Shown piece by piece: positions 32,319-40,882 of a stretch of 64,000 bases of DNA. The stretch's first letter is position 1; each line of letters starts with the position of its first letter. The stretch is from positions 2,277,001 through 2,341,000 of the forward strand of contig NZ_JACHMI010000001.1 of the NCBI RefSeq assembly GCF_014207985.1, read 5' to 3'. The stretch comes from Nonomuraea rubra (GTDB lineage Bacteria > Actinomycetota > Actinomycetes > Streptosporangiales > Streptosporangiaceae). The position numbers and the translations under genes are program-made. The notes below the pieces were generated by a model. The model had not been told where the DNA came from. It saw only the letters and a program-made list of their open reading frames with translations, and did no database searches.

Positions 32319-33572
32319 ATGCCCGGTGAGTACCGCCAGTACCTGTTCCCGCACGATCACCCGAGGCTGGCCGAGGTGCGGGGCCTGGACCCGTACGCCT
32401 ACCGCGAGTTCGCCAGGAAGCCGGGCACGTTCACCGGCGGCCTGGTCGAGGGCTGGACGCCGCTCTACGGGAACGCCTTCCACGGCGTCACGGAGAACGG
32501 CGTCCAGCGCGAGGGCCTCCACCCGCTCGAGCCCGCGGAGCCGGGGGAGGAGGCGCCGGTCGAGGCCATGGTGGCCGCCGCGAACGACCTGCTCGCCGCC
32601 CTGGACGAGCAGGGGCGCGAGCGGATCTCGTACGCCGTGGACGCCGCGGAGTGGCAGACCTGGGCCAACCCGGAGTTCATGCAGTTCGACACCGGCCTGC
32701 GGCTGGACCTGCAGCCGGAGGCCGTGCGCGAGCGCGCTCTGGCCCTGGTGCGGGCCTCGCTCTCGCCCGAGGGTTTCCGGCTGGCGCACGCGATGATGCT
32801 GGTCAACGGCTTCCTCGGCGAGGTCGTCGGCCTGGAGACCATACTCAACGAGTACAGCTACAACCTCGCCCTCTACGGCACCCCCGACCTGCGGGCCCCG
32901 TGGGGCTGGCAGCTCTACGGCCACCACTGCGCGGTCAACTGCCTGGTCGTCGAGGGGCGCATGGTGCTGTCGCCGGTGTTCCTCGGTGCCGAGCCCGACG
33001 AGATCGACGCCGGGCCGCACGCCGGCCTGCGCGACCTGTTCGCCGACCGGGTGGAGCCCGGGCTGCGGCTGATGGCCGCCCTGCCGGAGGAGCTGCGGCG
33101 GCAGGCCGTCGTGTACGAGCGGATGGTCGACCCCGCGATGCCGGAGGGCCGGGTGCATCCGGGCGACGAACGCCACCTGGCCGGGGCGTTCCAGGACAAC
33201 CGGGTCATCCCCGTCGAGGGGGTGCGCCTCGCCGAGGTGCCCGCCGAGGCCCGGGAGCACGCGCTGGCCATCGCCGGGTCGTTCGTCCGGCTGCTGCCGG
33301 AGGGGCCGCGCGCCGCCCGCATGCGGGAGATCGCCGGGCACCTCGACGAGACCTGGTTCTGCTGGATCGGCGGCCACCGGGCCGGCGACGTCTTCTACTA
33401 CCGGCTGCAGTCGCCGGTGCTCATCGCCGAGCTGGACCACCACTGCGGGGTGTTCCTCGACTACGACACGCCCAAGCCGTTCCACGTCCACACCGTGCTG
33501 CGCACCCCGCACGGCAACGACTACGGCCGGGCCTGGGTCCGCCAGTGGCGGCAGCGGGAGGCCGGGAGCTAG
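32319..33572 (+). CDS. DUF3500 family protein
   Basis: 417 residues matching DUF3500 (as remembered): an N-terminal GWTPLYGNAFHGVTENG, central WGWQLYGHHCAVNCLVV and SPVFLGAEPDE, and a C-terminal DHHCGVFLDY and FHVHTVLRTPHGNDYGRAW. Repeated His, Cys and Asp residues (GHHC, DHHC, HVH) suggest a metal site, though activity in this family is not established. It lies 12 bp after the GntR gene and beside FAH and carboxyltransferase genes, a context that argues for a step in degradation of an organic compound. The stop overlaps the convergent membrane-protein gene by a few bases. Confidence 0.85.
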   Translation: MPGEYRQYLFPHDHPRLAEVRGLDPYAYREFARKPGTFTGGLVEGWTPLYGNAFHGVTENGVQREGLHPLEPAEPGEEAPVEAMVAAANDLLAALDEQGRERISYAVDAAEWQTWANPEFMQFDTGLRLDLQPEAVRERALALVRASLSPEGFRLAHAMMLVNGFLGEVVGLETILNEYSYNLALYGTPDLRAPWGWQLYGHHCAVNCLVVEGRMVLSPVFLGAEPDEIDAGPHAGLRDLFADRVEPGLRLMAALPEELRRQAVVYERMVDPAMPEGRVHPGDERHLAGAFQDNRVIPVEGVRLAEVPAEAREHALAIAGSFVRLLPEGPRAARMREIAGHLDETWFCWIGGHRAGDVFYYRLQSPVLIAELDHHCGVFLDYDTPKPFHVHTVLRTPHGNDYGRAWVRQWRQREAGS

Positions 33573-34465
33573 CGGGCGCGGCGCAGCCGTACCGCCAGGA
33601 GGATCAGGACGACGGGGAGCAGCGCGTACAGCACCCATAGGGGTGTGACGGGGTTGGTCACCTGCTCCTCGTCCAGCGTGCATCCCAGCACGGGCAGCCA
33701 GTTCACCATCAGGTCCCTGACCACCAGGGGCACCACCGTCAGCCAGCCGGCGACCCGGGCCGCCGGCCGGTGACCGGTGCGCGCCAGCAGCGCCCACAGC
33801 CCGAAGCCCACGGCGACCACGAGCGGCTGCGGGAGGAGCATCAGGACGGCCGCCGCGGTCATGAGCTCCGCCACGTTGCCGAAGCAGGAGCTGTCCACGA
33901 TCGAGATCTCCACCTCGCTCGGCCCGCCGGCCAGGACCGCCAGCAGCATCGCCTGGGGGACGCCCACCAGCACCAGGGCGGCGCCCCACATGACCAGCGG
34001 CCACCGCCAGCGCAGCGGGAGAAGCTCACGCGGCGCCCTGGGGCGGACGATCCGGTCGAGCGCCAGCAGCAGCCCCGCGGCGACCAGGCAGGCGAGCGCG
34101 ATCAGCAGCAGCTCGTCGCCGTCCCAGAGGAGGAAGCGCAGCGCGTCGCCGGAGAAGGCTCGGACGGCGTCCAGCCCGCCCACGGCGTAATGCATCTCAA
34201 CCGCCTGCCGGACCTCTTCCTCGCTGGGCATGCCCAGCCCGGTGATCGGCGGCGTGGCGGCGGCCACGGCGAGCAGGGCCAGCAGCCCGGCGCCCAGCAG
34301 TGGCGCCCACCGCCTGCGCCGCAGCACCACGACGGGCACGATCAGGAACGCGGTGATGGCCGCGCCGGCGGCGACGTTCGCGGCTCTGGGCACGATGACC
34401 GCGGGAACCAGCGGCGTCAGCAGCGCCAGCGCGCACACGACGGGTAAGGCGATTCTGGAGGACAC
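33569..34465 (-). CDS. Integral membrane protein, unknown function
   Basis: 298 residues with seven or eight hydrophobic helices, for example ALPVVCALALLTPLVPAVIV, ALACLVAAGLLLALD, LVMWGAALVLVGVPQAMLLA and WVLYALLPVVLILLAV. Two extracytoplasmic loops carry single Cys residues (VDSSCFGN and VLGCTLDEEQV) that could pair. No family motif is recognised. GTG start. It runs convergent with and slightly overlaps the DUF3500 gene, and is separated by 34 bp from the M81 peptidase gene on the same strand; nothing ties it to either pathway. Confidence 0.7.
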   Translation of the reverse strand: MSSRIALPVVCALALLTPLVPAVIVPRAANVAAGAAITAFLIVPVVVLRRRRWAPLLGAGLLALLAVAAATPPITGLGMPSEEEVRQAVEMHYAVGGLDAVRAFSGDALRFLLWDGDELLLIALACLVAAGLLLALDRIVRPRAPRELLPLRWRWPLVMWGAALVLVGVPQAMLLAVLAGGPSEVEISIVDSSCFGNVAELMTAAAVLMLLPQPLVVAVGFGLWALLARTGHRPAARVAGWLTVVPLVVRDLMVNWLPVLGCTLDEEQVTNPVTPLWVLYALLPVVLILLAVRLRRAR

Positions 34466-34499
34466 GAGCGACGGGCTTATCGCCCCAGGAACGACGGTG

Positions 34500-35930
34500 T
34501 CAATCCTTCAGCGCGGCGTCCGGGTCCAGCGGGAAGATCGGCCGGTTCAGGTTCCGGTACGGCAGCCGGTGCAGGTCCTGGTCCACACCCCCGGGCGTGA
34601 GCGCCAGCATCCAGTCGGCCGCCGCCTCGAACAGCTCCGGCTCCAGGTATCCGATCTTGACCGCGACCACGTCCACCCCGGCCACGTCCACCCCGAGCCG
34701 CCGGTACGACTCCAGCAGCCGGTACTGCATCCGCCGCGAGGTCAGGAACACGCTCAGCCCGCCGATGCGCACGCTGACCACCCGCCCGCCGTCGGGGTCG
34801 TCGGCCACGGCCTCCAGCGTGCCCTCCAGCAGCAGCGGCCCGGGCGGGCGGGTGTCCACGCGGCCACCGGCGCGCACGCTGACGGCCGAGCCGGCCGGGA
34901 GGTGCGCGACGGCCGCCACCGCCTCCGGGTCGAACAGGGAGGCGTAGACGGCGCGGGCCGAGCCGTCGCGGATCTCGGGCCTGGCCAGCATCCGCTCCAG
35001 GGCGTAGGTGACGTCGTCGGCACCACCGGCGCCCGGGTTGTCGCCGGAGTCGCTGATGAAGTACGGCCGGGCCGAGCCCTCCTTGAGCGCCGCGTCCAGG
35101 CACTCGTCCATGGAGCCCGTGGGGGCGACGAAGGCGAAGTCGTCGCGCGCGTCCCAGAACGCCTGCCCCAGCTCGCGGGCCGCCCGCTCGGTGGCGGCGG
35201 CGTCGGTGCCGGTGGCGACGACGGCGCCGGTGCAGCGCGGCTCGTCGGCCCAGGCGAATCCGATCCAGACGGCCGCGTCGATCACGCCGGGCCTGGCCTC
35301 GATGTCCGGGATGCGGGCGTACAGGCCGCGGGCGGGCTCGACGCGGGTGCTGGTCATCTCGCCCGGCAGCAGGATCGGCACGTGGACCAGCGACTTGTGC
35401 GGGCGCTCGCCCCGGTGGAGTGCTTCGACGAGGTTGCGGGCGGCGCGCTCGCGGGTCTCCCAGACGTCCACGTGGGGCGCGGTGCGGTAGCAGGTCAGCA
35501 GGTCGCAGCCGGCGAACAGGGTGTGCGAGACGTTGCCGTGCAGGTCCATCGCCGCCGAGACCAGCGGCTCGGGGCCGATCACGGAGCGGACGGCGGTGAT
35601 CAGGTCGCCCTCCGCGTCCTGGCGGCCGACGACGCTCATCGCGCCGTGGATGTCCAGCAGCACGCCGTCGAAGGCGCCGTCGGACAGGCCCTGGACGATC
35701 TCGGCCCGCCAGGCGTCGTACGCGGCGGCCTCGACCGCGCCGCCGGGCAGGGCGCGGGCGTGCACGATCGGCACCCATTCCACCCCGGCCGCCCACGGCT
35801 CGCCGAGCCAGCCGTACCTGCCGAGCAGGGCCTGGCCGCGGGTGACCTCGAAGTCGGCGGTGCCGCTGAGATGCGGCGAGAAGGTGCTGGACTCGATGTG
35901 GATGCCGCAGATGGCGATGCGCAAGGACAC
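34500..35930 (-). CDS. M81 family metallopeptidase (MlrC-like)
   Basis: 476 residues of the MlrC/M81 family, first known for cutting linearised microcystin. The expected blocks are present: IHIESSTFSPH at the N terminus, GVLLDIHGAMS, SAAMDLHGNVSHTL, CYRTAPHVDVWETRERA, and FISDSGDNPGAGG; Asp and His residues in the second and third blocks would bind zinc. The product is a cytoplasmic peptidase or amidohydrolase for unusual peptides. It follows a ROK regulator by 28 bp and is divergent from an oligopeptide importer, so imported peptides are its likely substrate. GTG start with a weak ribosome site. Confidence 0.9.
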   Translation of the reverse strand: MSLRIAICGIHIESSTFSPHLSGTADFEVTRGQALLGRYGWLGEPWAAGVEWVPIVHARALPGGAVEAAAYDAWRAEIVQGLSDGAFDGVLLDIHGAMSVVGRQDAEGDLITAVRSVIGPEPLVSAAMDLHGNVSHTLFAGCDLLTCYRTAPHVDVWETRERAARNLVEALHRGERPHKSLVHVPILLPGEMTSTRVEPARGLYARIPDIEARPGVIDAAVWIGFAWADEPRCTGAVVATGTDAAATERAARELGQAFWDARDDFAFVAPTGSMDECLDAALKEGSARPYFISDSGDNPGAGGADDVTYALERMLARPEIRDGSARAVYASLFDPEAVAAVAHLPAGSAVSVRAGGRVDTRPPGPLLLEGTLEAVADDPDGGRVVSVRIGGLSVFLTSRRMQYRLLESYRRLGVDVAGVDVVAVKIGYLEPELFEAAADWMLALTPGGVDQDLHRLPYRNLNRPIFPLDPDAALKD

Positions 35931-35958
35931 GTTACCGCTGTGCTTTCTAGGAGGCTTT

Positions 35959-37098
35959 CTAGGAGGGACGGAGATCGGCCGTCTCCCGGAGGAGCCGGCC
36001 CAGTCCGATGAGGGCCGCGTCGGGGCCGGCGATGCTCGCCTCGATGGACAACGACTGGGTCAGCGGCGGCAGGCAGCGCTCGTAGAGCATGCCCTTGACG
36101 GCCGCCACGTAGACGTCCAGGCTCGACAGCGCGCCGCCGATGACGACGCTGTCGGGGTTGAGGAAGTTGACCAGGCCCGACAGGGCGACGCCGAGCAGCC
36201 GGCCGGCCTGGCGTACCAGGGTGACCACGGCCGGGTCGGCGTTGATGGTGGCGGCGATGACGTCGCGGATGTCGGCCACGGGCAGGCCGCGGCCGGCCAG
36301 CTCGCGGGCCAGCGCGGCGCCGCTGGCGACGGTCTCCAGGCAGCCGCTGCCGCCGCAGGAGCACTCGCGCTCGCCGCTGTCGGCCACCCGTACGTGGGTC
36401 AGGTCGCCGCTCAGGCCGCGCCCGCCGCGGTAGATCCGGGCGCCGCTGACCAGGCAGCCGCCGATGCCGCTGCCGGCCTTGACGTAGATCATGTCGCCAG
36501 CGTCGCGGCGGGTGACGTGCTCGCCGATGGCGGCGGCCTTGGCGTCGTTGTCGACGACGGCCGTCACCTGGAACCGCTCGCGCAGGTCGCTCCGTACGTC
36601 GTAGCCGCTCCAGCCCGGCATGCGGGCGGGGCCGACGAGGCGGCCGTGCGGGAAGTCCACCGGGCCGGGCAGCGCCATGCCGACGGCGAGCAGCCGGCGG
36701 CCGGGCGCGTGGGCGGACCTTACGCCGTCGAAGGCCCCCGCGACCTGGTCGAAGATCGCCTCGGGGCCTGCTCCTATGTCGACGGCGAACTCCTCGGCCG
36801 TCAGCAGCGCTCCCGAGGGAGAGCACAGGCCGACGCGGGCGTGGCGGGCGCCCAGCTCGGCCACCGCGAGGACGCCGCCGTCCTCGCGCAGGCGCAGGAT
36901 CCTGGGCCGGCGCCCGCCGGTGGAGGCGCCCACGCCCTCCTCCAGGATCGTGCCGTCCTCCAGCAGGCGCCGCACCACGCTGGAGACGGTGGAGGGAGCC
37001 ACCTGAAGGATCTCCACCAGATCCGCGCGTGACACGGCCTTACCGCTGGCCAGCAGGCTCAACGCCTGCTCACGCAGATTGGCGGGCTCCTCCGGCAT
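35959..37098 (-). CDS. ROK family transcriptional regulator of the peptide-uptake module
   Basis: 379 residues: a winged helix (SRADLVEILQVAPSTVSSVVRRLL) and a ROK domain with LAVGMALPGPVD, VVDNDAKAAAIGEH, IYVKAGSGIGG and the zinc motif CSCGGSGCLE, all intact. ROK regulators bind a sugar or related ligand. Here it sits between an M81 peptidase gene and a divergent oligopeptide importer, so an amino-sugar peptide or glycopeptide ligand is conceivable. GAGGAGAGG precedes ATG 37098. The stop codon lies in a perfect 12-bp tandem duplication (CTTTCTAGGAGG twice, 35943-35966). Confidence 0.9.
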   Translation of the reverse strand: MPEEPANLREQALSLLASGKAVSRADLVEILQVAPSTVSSVVRRLLEDGTILEEGVGASTGGRRPRILRLREDGGVLAVAELGARHARVGLCSPSGALLTAEEFAVDIGAGPEAIFDQVAGAFDGVRSAHAPGRRLLAVGMALPGPVDFPHGRLVGPARMPGWSGYDVRSDLRERFQVTAVVDNDAKAAAIGEHVTRRDAGDMIYVKAGSGIGGCLVSGARIYRGGRGLSGDLTHVRVADSGERECSCGGSGCLETVASGAALARELAGRGLPVADIRDVIAATINADPAVVTLVRQAGRLLGVALSGLVNFLNPDSVVIGGALSSLDVYVAAVKGMLYERCLPPLTQSLSIEASIAGPDAALIGLGRLLRETADLRPS

Positions 37099-37216
37099 GC
37101 CTCTCCTCTCCCTGGAAGGAAGACCATCATCGAGCAAGAAGACGATCACCGATAGATGCCTTCGCCGCGGACTCTATCCCGAAATAAGTGTCACGAACAA
37201 AGTAGATTTTTCGCAT

Positions 37217-37245
37217 TGACTTACCACTTGTACCTCTATACATTC
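37217..37245 (+). promoter_or_regulatory. Sigma-70-type promoter for the oligopeptide importer
   Basis: TTGACT (37217-37222), 17-bp spacer, TACATT (37240-37245), in an AT-rich island (37180-37245) that stands out in this genome. About 50 bp before the binding-protein start. Confidence 0.65.
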
Positions 37246-37295
37246 TCCGGCTGAACGGCCCCTGGAGGGCAGCCCACGTCTCGACGAGGAGAAAC

Positions 37296-39029
37296 ATGGG
37301 GACGAGAACCCGCATCGTGTGCGGCGTGGTGGCCATCGGGCTGGGTCTGAGCGCCTGCAGCGGAGGCGCCGGCGGCAGCGCGCAGCAGAGCGGCGGCGGC
37401 GCGCAGGGCACGGACACCGTGACCGTGGCCTTCCGCACGCCCAACTGGATCCTGCCGATCTCGGCACCCGGCTTCACCCAGGGCGAGAACGACATCTTCT
37501 CCACCGCCCTGTACCGCAAGCTGTACAGCTACAAGCTCGACGGATCCAGCGCCGACAACGTCGACCCCGAGCGCTCGCTGGCCGAGCCGCCCGCCGTCAG
37601 CGACGGCGGCAAGACGCTGACCATCACGCTCAAGGACAACACCTGGTCCGACGGCAAGCCGATCACCACCAAGGACGTGCAGTTCTGGTGGGACCTCGTC
37701 ACCGCGAACAAGGACAAGTGGGCGTCCTACAAGCCCGGCGGCTTCCCCGACAACATCGACAGCTTCAAGGTCAAGGACGACAAGACCTTCTCCCTGACCA
37801 CGAACAAGCCGTACAACACGGCCTGGTTCGTCGGCAACCAGCTCAACCGCATCGTCCCGCTGCCCCAGCACGCCTGGGACAAGGGTGACGCCAAGCAGAC
37901 CTTCGAGGAGCTGACCGCCGCCTCCAAGGACCCCAAGTCGTACGCGAGCAACCCGCTGTGGAAGACCAACAGCGGCCCGTGGAAGCTGCAGAGCTACGTG
38001 CCCAGCGGCGAGGTCGTGCTGGCCAAGCAGGACACCTACTCGGGCACCGACAAGCCCAAGCTGAACAAGATCGTGCTGCGGCCGTTCACCGGCGACGACG
38101 CCGAGTTCAACGTGCTGCGCGCCGGGCAGATCGACTACGGCTACATCCCGCCGGCCAACCTGTCGCAGAAGGGCTACCTGGAGTCGAAGGGGTACAAGGT
38201 CGCCCCCTGGTACGGGTGGTCGATCACCTACCTCCAGCTGAACTTCAACAACCCCAAGACCGGGGTGCTGTTCAAGCAGCCGTACCTGCGCCAGGCGCTG
38301 CAGATGCTCATCGACCAGCCTACGATCAGCAAGGTCATCTGGTCCGGCATGGCCGCGCCCACCTGCGGCCCGGTGCCCGCCAAGCAGGGCTCGCCCGCCG
38401 GCCAGGGCTGCGCCTACCCGTTCGACCCGGCCAAGGCCAAGCAGCTGCTGGAGAGCCACGGCTGGAAGGTCACGCCCGACGGGCAGACCACCTGTGCCGA
38501 CCCCGCCCTGTGCGGCGAGGGCATCGCCAAGGACACCCCGCTGAGCTTCACCGTCACCAGCCAGTCCGGCTTCGCCGCGACCACCAAGATGTTCGCCGAG
38601 ATCAAGTCGGCGATGGCCAAGGTCGGCGTGCAGCTCACCATCAAGGAGGTGCCCGACTCCGTCGCGGTCACCCCGGCCTGCAAGCCGGAGGAGTCCAAGT
38701 GCGACTGGGACCTGTCGTTCTTCGGCTCGCAGGGCAGCTGGTACTACCCGGCCTTCGCCTCCGGTGAGCGCCTGTTCCAGACCGACGCCCCCGTCAACCT
38801 CGGCAGCTACAGCAACCCCGAGGCCGACAAGCTGATCGAGAAGGCGCAGTTCTCCGACGACGCCGCCGCCCTCCAGGAGTACAACGACTTCCTGGCCAAG
38901 GACCTGCCGGTGTTGTGGATGCCGAACCCCGTCTACCAGATCTCGGCGTACAAGTCGGGGCTGCAGGGCGTCGAGCCGCAGGACCCGATGAACCTGATGT
39001 ACTTCCAAGACTGGTCCTGGAAGAGCTGA
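37296..39029 (+). CDS. Oligopeptide/dipeptide ABC importer, substrate-binding lipoprotein
   Basis: 577 residues. The signal peptide ends in lipobox LSAC (Cys near 22). The mature protein is a family 5 extracellular solute-binding protein: SLAEPPAVSDGGKTLTITLK, WSDGKPITTKDVQFWWDL, FNVLRAGQIDYGYI, LRQALQMLIDQPTISKVIW and YSNPEADKLIEKAQF are in the usual order. It captures peptides or related compounds outside the cell and delivers them to the permeases encoded next. First gene of a four-gene operon with ABC permeases and a fused ATPase, driven by the promoter near 37217. Probably controlled by the divergent ROK regulator. Confidence 0.92.
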   Translation: MGTRTRIVCGVVAIGLGLSACSGGAGGSAQQSGGGAQGTDTVTVAFRTPNWILPISAPGFTQGENDIFSTALYRKLYSYKLDGSSADNVDPERSLAEPPAVSDGGKTLTITLKDNTWSDGKPITTKDVQFWWDLVTANKDKWASYKPGGFPDNIDSFKVKDDKTFSLTTNKPYNTAWFVGNQLNRIVPLPQHAWDKGDAKQTFEELTAASKDPKSYASNPLWKTNSGPWKLQSYVPSGEVVLAKQDTYSGTDKPKLNKIVLRPFTGDDAEFNVLRAGQIDYGYIPPANLSQKGYLESKGYKVAPWYGWSITYLQLNFNNPKTGVLFKQPYLRQALQMLIDQPTISKVIWSGMAAPTCGPVPAKQGSPAGQGCAYPFDPAKAKQLLESHGWKVTPDGQTTCADPALCGEGIAKDTPLSFTVTSQSGFAATTKMFAEIKSAMAKVGVQLTIKEVPDSVAVTPACKPEESKCDWDLSFFGSQGSWYYPAFASGERLFQTDAPVNLGSYSNPEADKLIEKAQFSDDAAALQEYNDFLAKDLPVLWMPNPVYQISAYKSGLQGVEPQDPMNLMYFQDWSWKS

Positions 39030-39032
39030 CCG

Positions 39033-39992
39033 TTGACCCGGTACCTCCTCACCCGCCTCGGGCAGGCCCTGGTCATCGTGATCCTGGTGACGCTGATCAC
39101 GTTCGTGATCCTGCACCTGCTGCCGGGAGGCGCGGCCAGGGCCATCCTGGGCAAGGAAGCGACGCTGCAGCAGATCGCCGCCTTCAACCACGAGATGGGG
39201 TACGACCGGCCGCTGTGGCAGCAGTACGCGATGTACCTGCAGCGGCTGGTCCAGGGCGACCTCGGCTACTCCTTCCAGCTCAACCAGTCGGTGTCCGAGG
39301 CCATCGGGCAGCGGCTGCCCAAGACCATGCTGCTGTCGCTGGCCTCGACGCTGCTGGCGGTCGTGGTGGCCGTCCCGCTGGGCGTGGTGCAGGCGGTGCG
39401 GCGCAACCGCTGGCCCGACTACACCATCAACGGGCTGGCGCTGCTGGCGTACGCCACGCCCATCTTCTTCATGGGTCTCATGATGATCATTCTGTTCTCG
39501 CAGGTGTGGCCGGTGCTGCCGCCCGAGGCCCCGCAGGGCTTCACGATGGCGGAGGTGCTGGCCGACCCGGCCGGGCTGGTGCTGCCCACGCTGACGCTGA
39601 CGATCCTCACCGTCGCGGTCTACTCCCGCTACATCCGCTCGTCCATGGTCGACAACCTGAACGAGAACTACGTCCGCACGGCCCGCAGCAAGGGCCTGTC
39701 GGAGGGCCGGGTGATCGTCGGGCACACGCTGCGCAACGGCCTGTTCCCCGTCATCACCCTGCTCGGCATGTACCTGCCCGCGCTGTTCAGCGGCGCCCTG
39801 GTGGTCGAGCGGCTGTTCAACTACCCGGGCATGGGGCTGCTGTTCTGGCAGGCGGCGCTCAAGCGGGACTATCCGATCCTGCTCGGCGTCACGCTGCTGA
39901 TCTCGGTGGCCACCGTGCTCGGCGCGCTGGTCGCGGACGTGCTCTACGCCGCGGTCGATCCGCGCGTACGACTCAAGGCAGGCCGTTCATGA
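39033..39992 (+). CDS. ABC importer permease, DppB/OppB type
   Basis: 319 residues with six membrane helices. N-terminal [22 protein letters not shown] and VILHLLPGG are typical for DppB, and the cytoplasmic coupling motif is [17 protein letters not shown], the EAA loop that contacts the ATPase. It forms the membrane channel with the second permease. Translation starts at TTG 39033, three bases after the binding-protein stop, with GGAAGAG ahead; it ends in an ATGA overlap with the next permease, so the genes are tightly coupled. Confidence 0.92.
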   Translation: MTRYLLTRLGQALVIVILVTLITFVILHLLPGGAARAILGKEATLQQIAAFNHEMGYDRPLWQQYAMYLQRLVQGDLGYSFQLNQSVSEAIGQRLPKTMLLSLASTLLAVVVAVPLGVVQAVRRNRWPDYTINGLALLAYATPIFFMGLMMIILFSQVWPVLPPEAPQGFTMAEVLADPAGLVLPTLTLTILTVAVYSRYIRSSMVDNLNENYVRTARSKGLSEGRVIVGHTLRNGLFPVITLLGMYLPALFSGALVVERLFNYPGMGLLFWQAALKRDYPILLGVTLLISVATVLGALVADVLYAAVDPRVRLKAGRS

Positions 39993-40867
39993 CCACTCAG
40001 GAAGAGGCGCAGCCCGTCCGCGGGATGTGGCGGCAGGGCCTGGAGGTCTTCTGCGAGAACCGGCTCGCCCTGGTCGGCGTGGGCCTGTTCGTGGTGCTGG
40101 CGGCCTTCTCCTTCCTCGGGCCGCTGTTCTACCAGACCGACCAGGTGCACACCGACCTGACCAAGGTCTACCTGACGCCCGGCACGGACGGGCACCCGCT
40201 CGGCACCGACGGCGTCGGCTACGACCAGCTCGGGCGGCTGATGCTGGGCGGCCAGACGTCCATCGTGGTGGGCCTGGCCGCCGGCCTGCTCGCCACCGTC
40301 GTGGGCACCGTGTGGGGCGCCATCGCCGGGTTCGCCGGGAGCTGGGTGGACGCGGTGATGATGCGGGTGGTCGACGCGATGATGTCGATCCCGGCGCTGT
40401 TCCTGTTCATGCTCATGGCCTCGATCGTGACGCCCACGGTGCCGATGCTCATCGTCATCATCGGCGCGTTCGCCTGGCTCGGCCCCGCGCGGCTGGTCCG
40501 CGGCGAGGCGCTGACGCTGCGCACCCGCGAGTACGTCCTGGCGATGCGCGGCATGGGCGGCACCGGCGGGCGCGCGGTGCGCAGGCACATCATCCCCAAC
40601 GCCATCGGCACCGTGATCGTCAACGCCACCTTCCAGGTCGCCGACGCCATCCTGTACGTGGCCTACCTGTCGTTCCTCGGCCTGGGAGTGCCGCCACCCG
40701 CGGCGAACTGGGGCGGCATGCTGTCCGACGGCCTGTCGGACACCTTCAGCGGCCACTGGTGGCTGCTGTACCCGCCGGGCATCGCCATCATCCTCATCGT
40801 GCTCGCCTTCAACTTCATCGGCGACGGGCTGAGGGACGTCTTCGAGGTCCGCCTCCGGCGGCGCTAG
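39989..40867 (+). CDS. ABC importer permease, DppC/OppC type
   Basis: 292 residues. An N-terminal helix (LALVGVGLFVVLAAFSFLGPLF) precedes the LGTDGVGYDQLGRLMLGGQTSIVVGL block characteristic of DppC, then five more helices and the EAA loop REYVLAMRGMGGTGGRAVRRHIIPN. It pairs with DppB to make the transmembrane path. Start overlaps the upstream stop by four bases. Fifteen bases separate its stop from the fused ATPase gene. Confidence 0.92.
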   Translation: MTTQEEAQPVRGMWRQGLEVFCENRLALVGVGLFVVLAAFSFLGPLFYQTDQVHTDLTKVYLTPGTDGHPLGTDGVGYDQLGRLMLGGQTSIVVGLAAGLLATVVGTVWGAIAGFAGSWVDAVMMRVVDAMMSIPALFLFMLMASIVTPTVPMLIVIIGAFAWLGPARLVRGEALTLRTREYVLAMRGMGGTGGRAVRRHIIPNAIGTVIVNATFQVADAILYVAYLSFLGLGVPPPAANWGGMLSDGLSDTFSGHWWLLYPPGIAIILIVLAFNFIGDGLRDVFEVRLRRR

Positions 40868-40882
40868 CAGGAGGTTTCGTAC

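Noticed and set aside
31557..34004. An 815-codon frame on the minus strand opposite the GntR and DUF3500 genes
   Set aside because: Long open frames opposite GC-rich genes are expected; its composition (His, Arg, Gln, Gly, Pro) is that of antisense translation, and both genes on the plus strand are recognised families.
37236..39725. An 829-codon minus-strand frame opposite the peptide-importer genes
   Set aside because: Shadow of the lipoprotein and permease genes, with no domain motifs and antisense composition.
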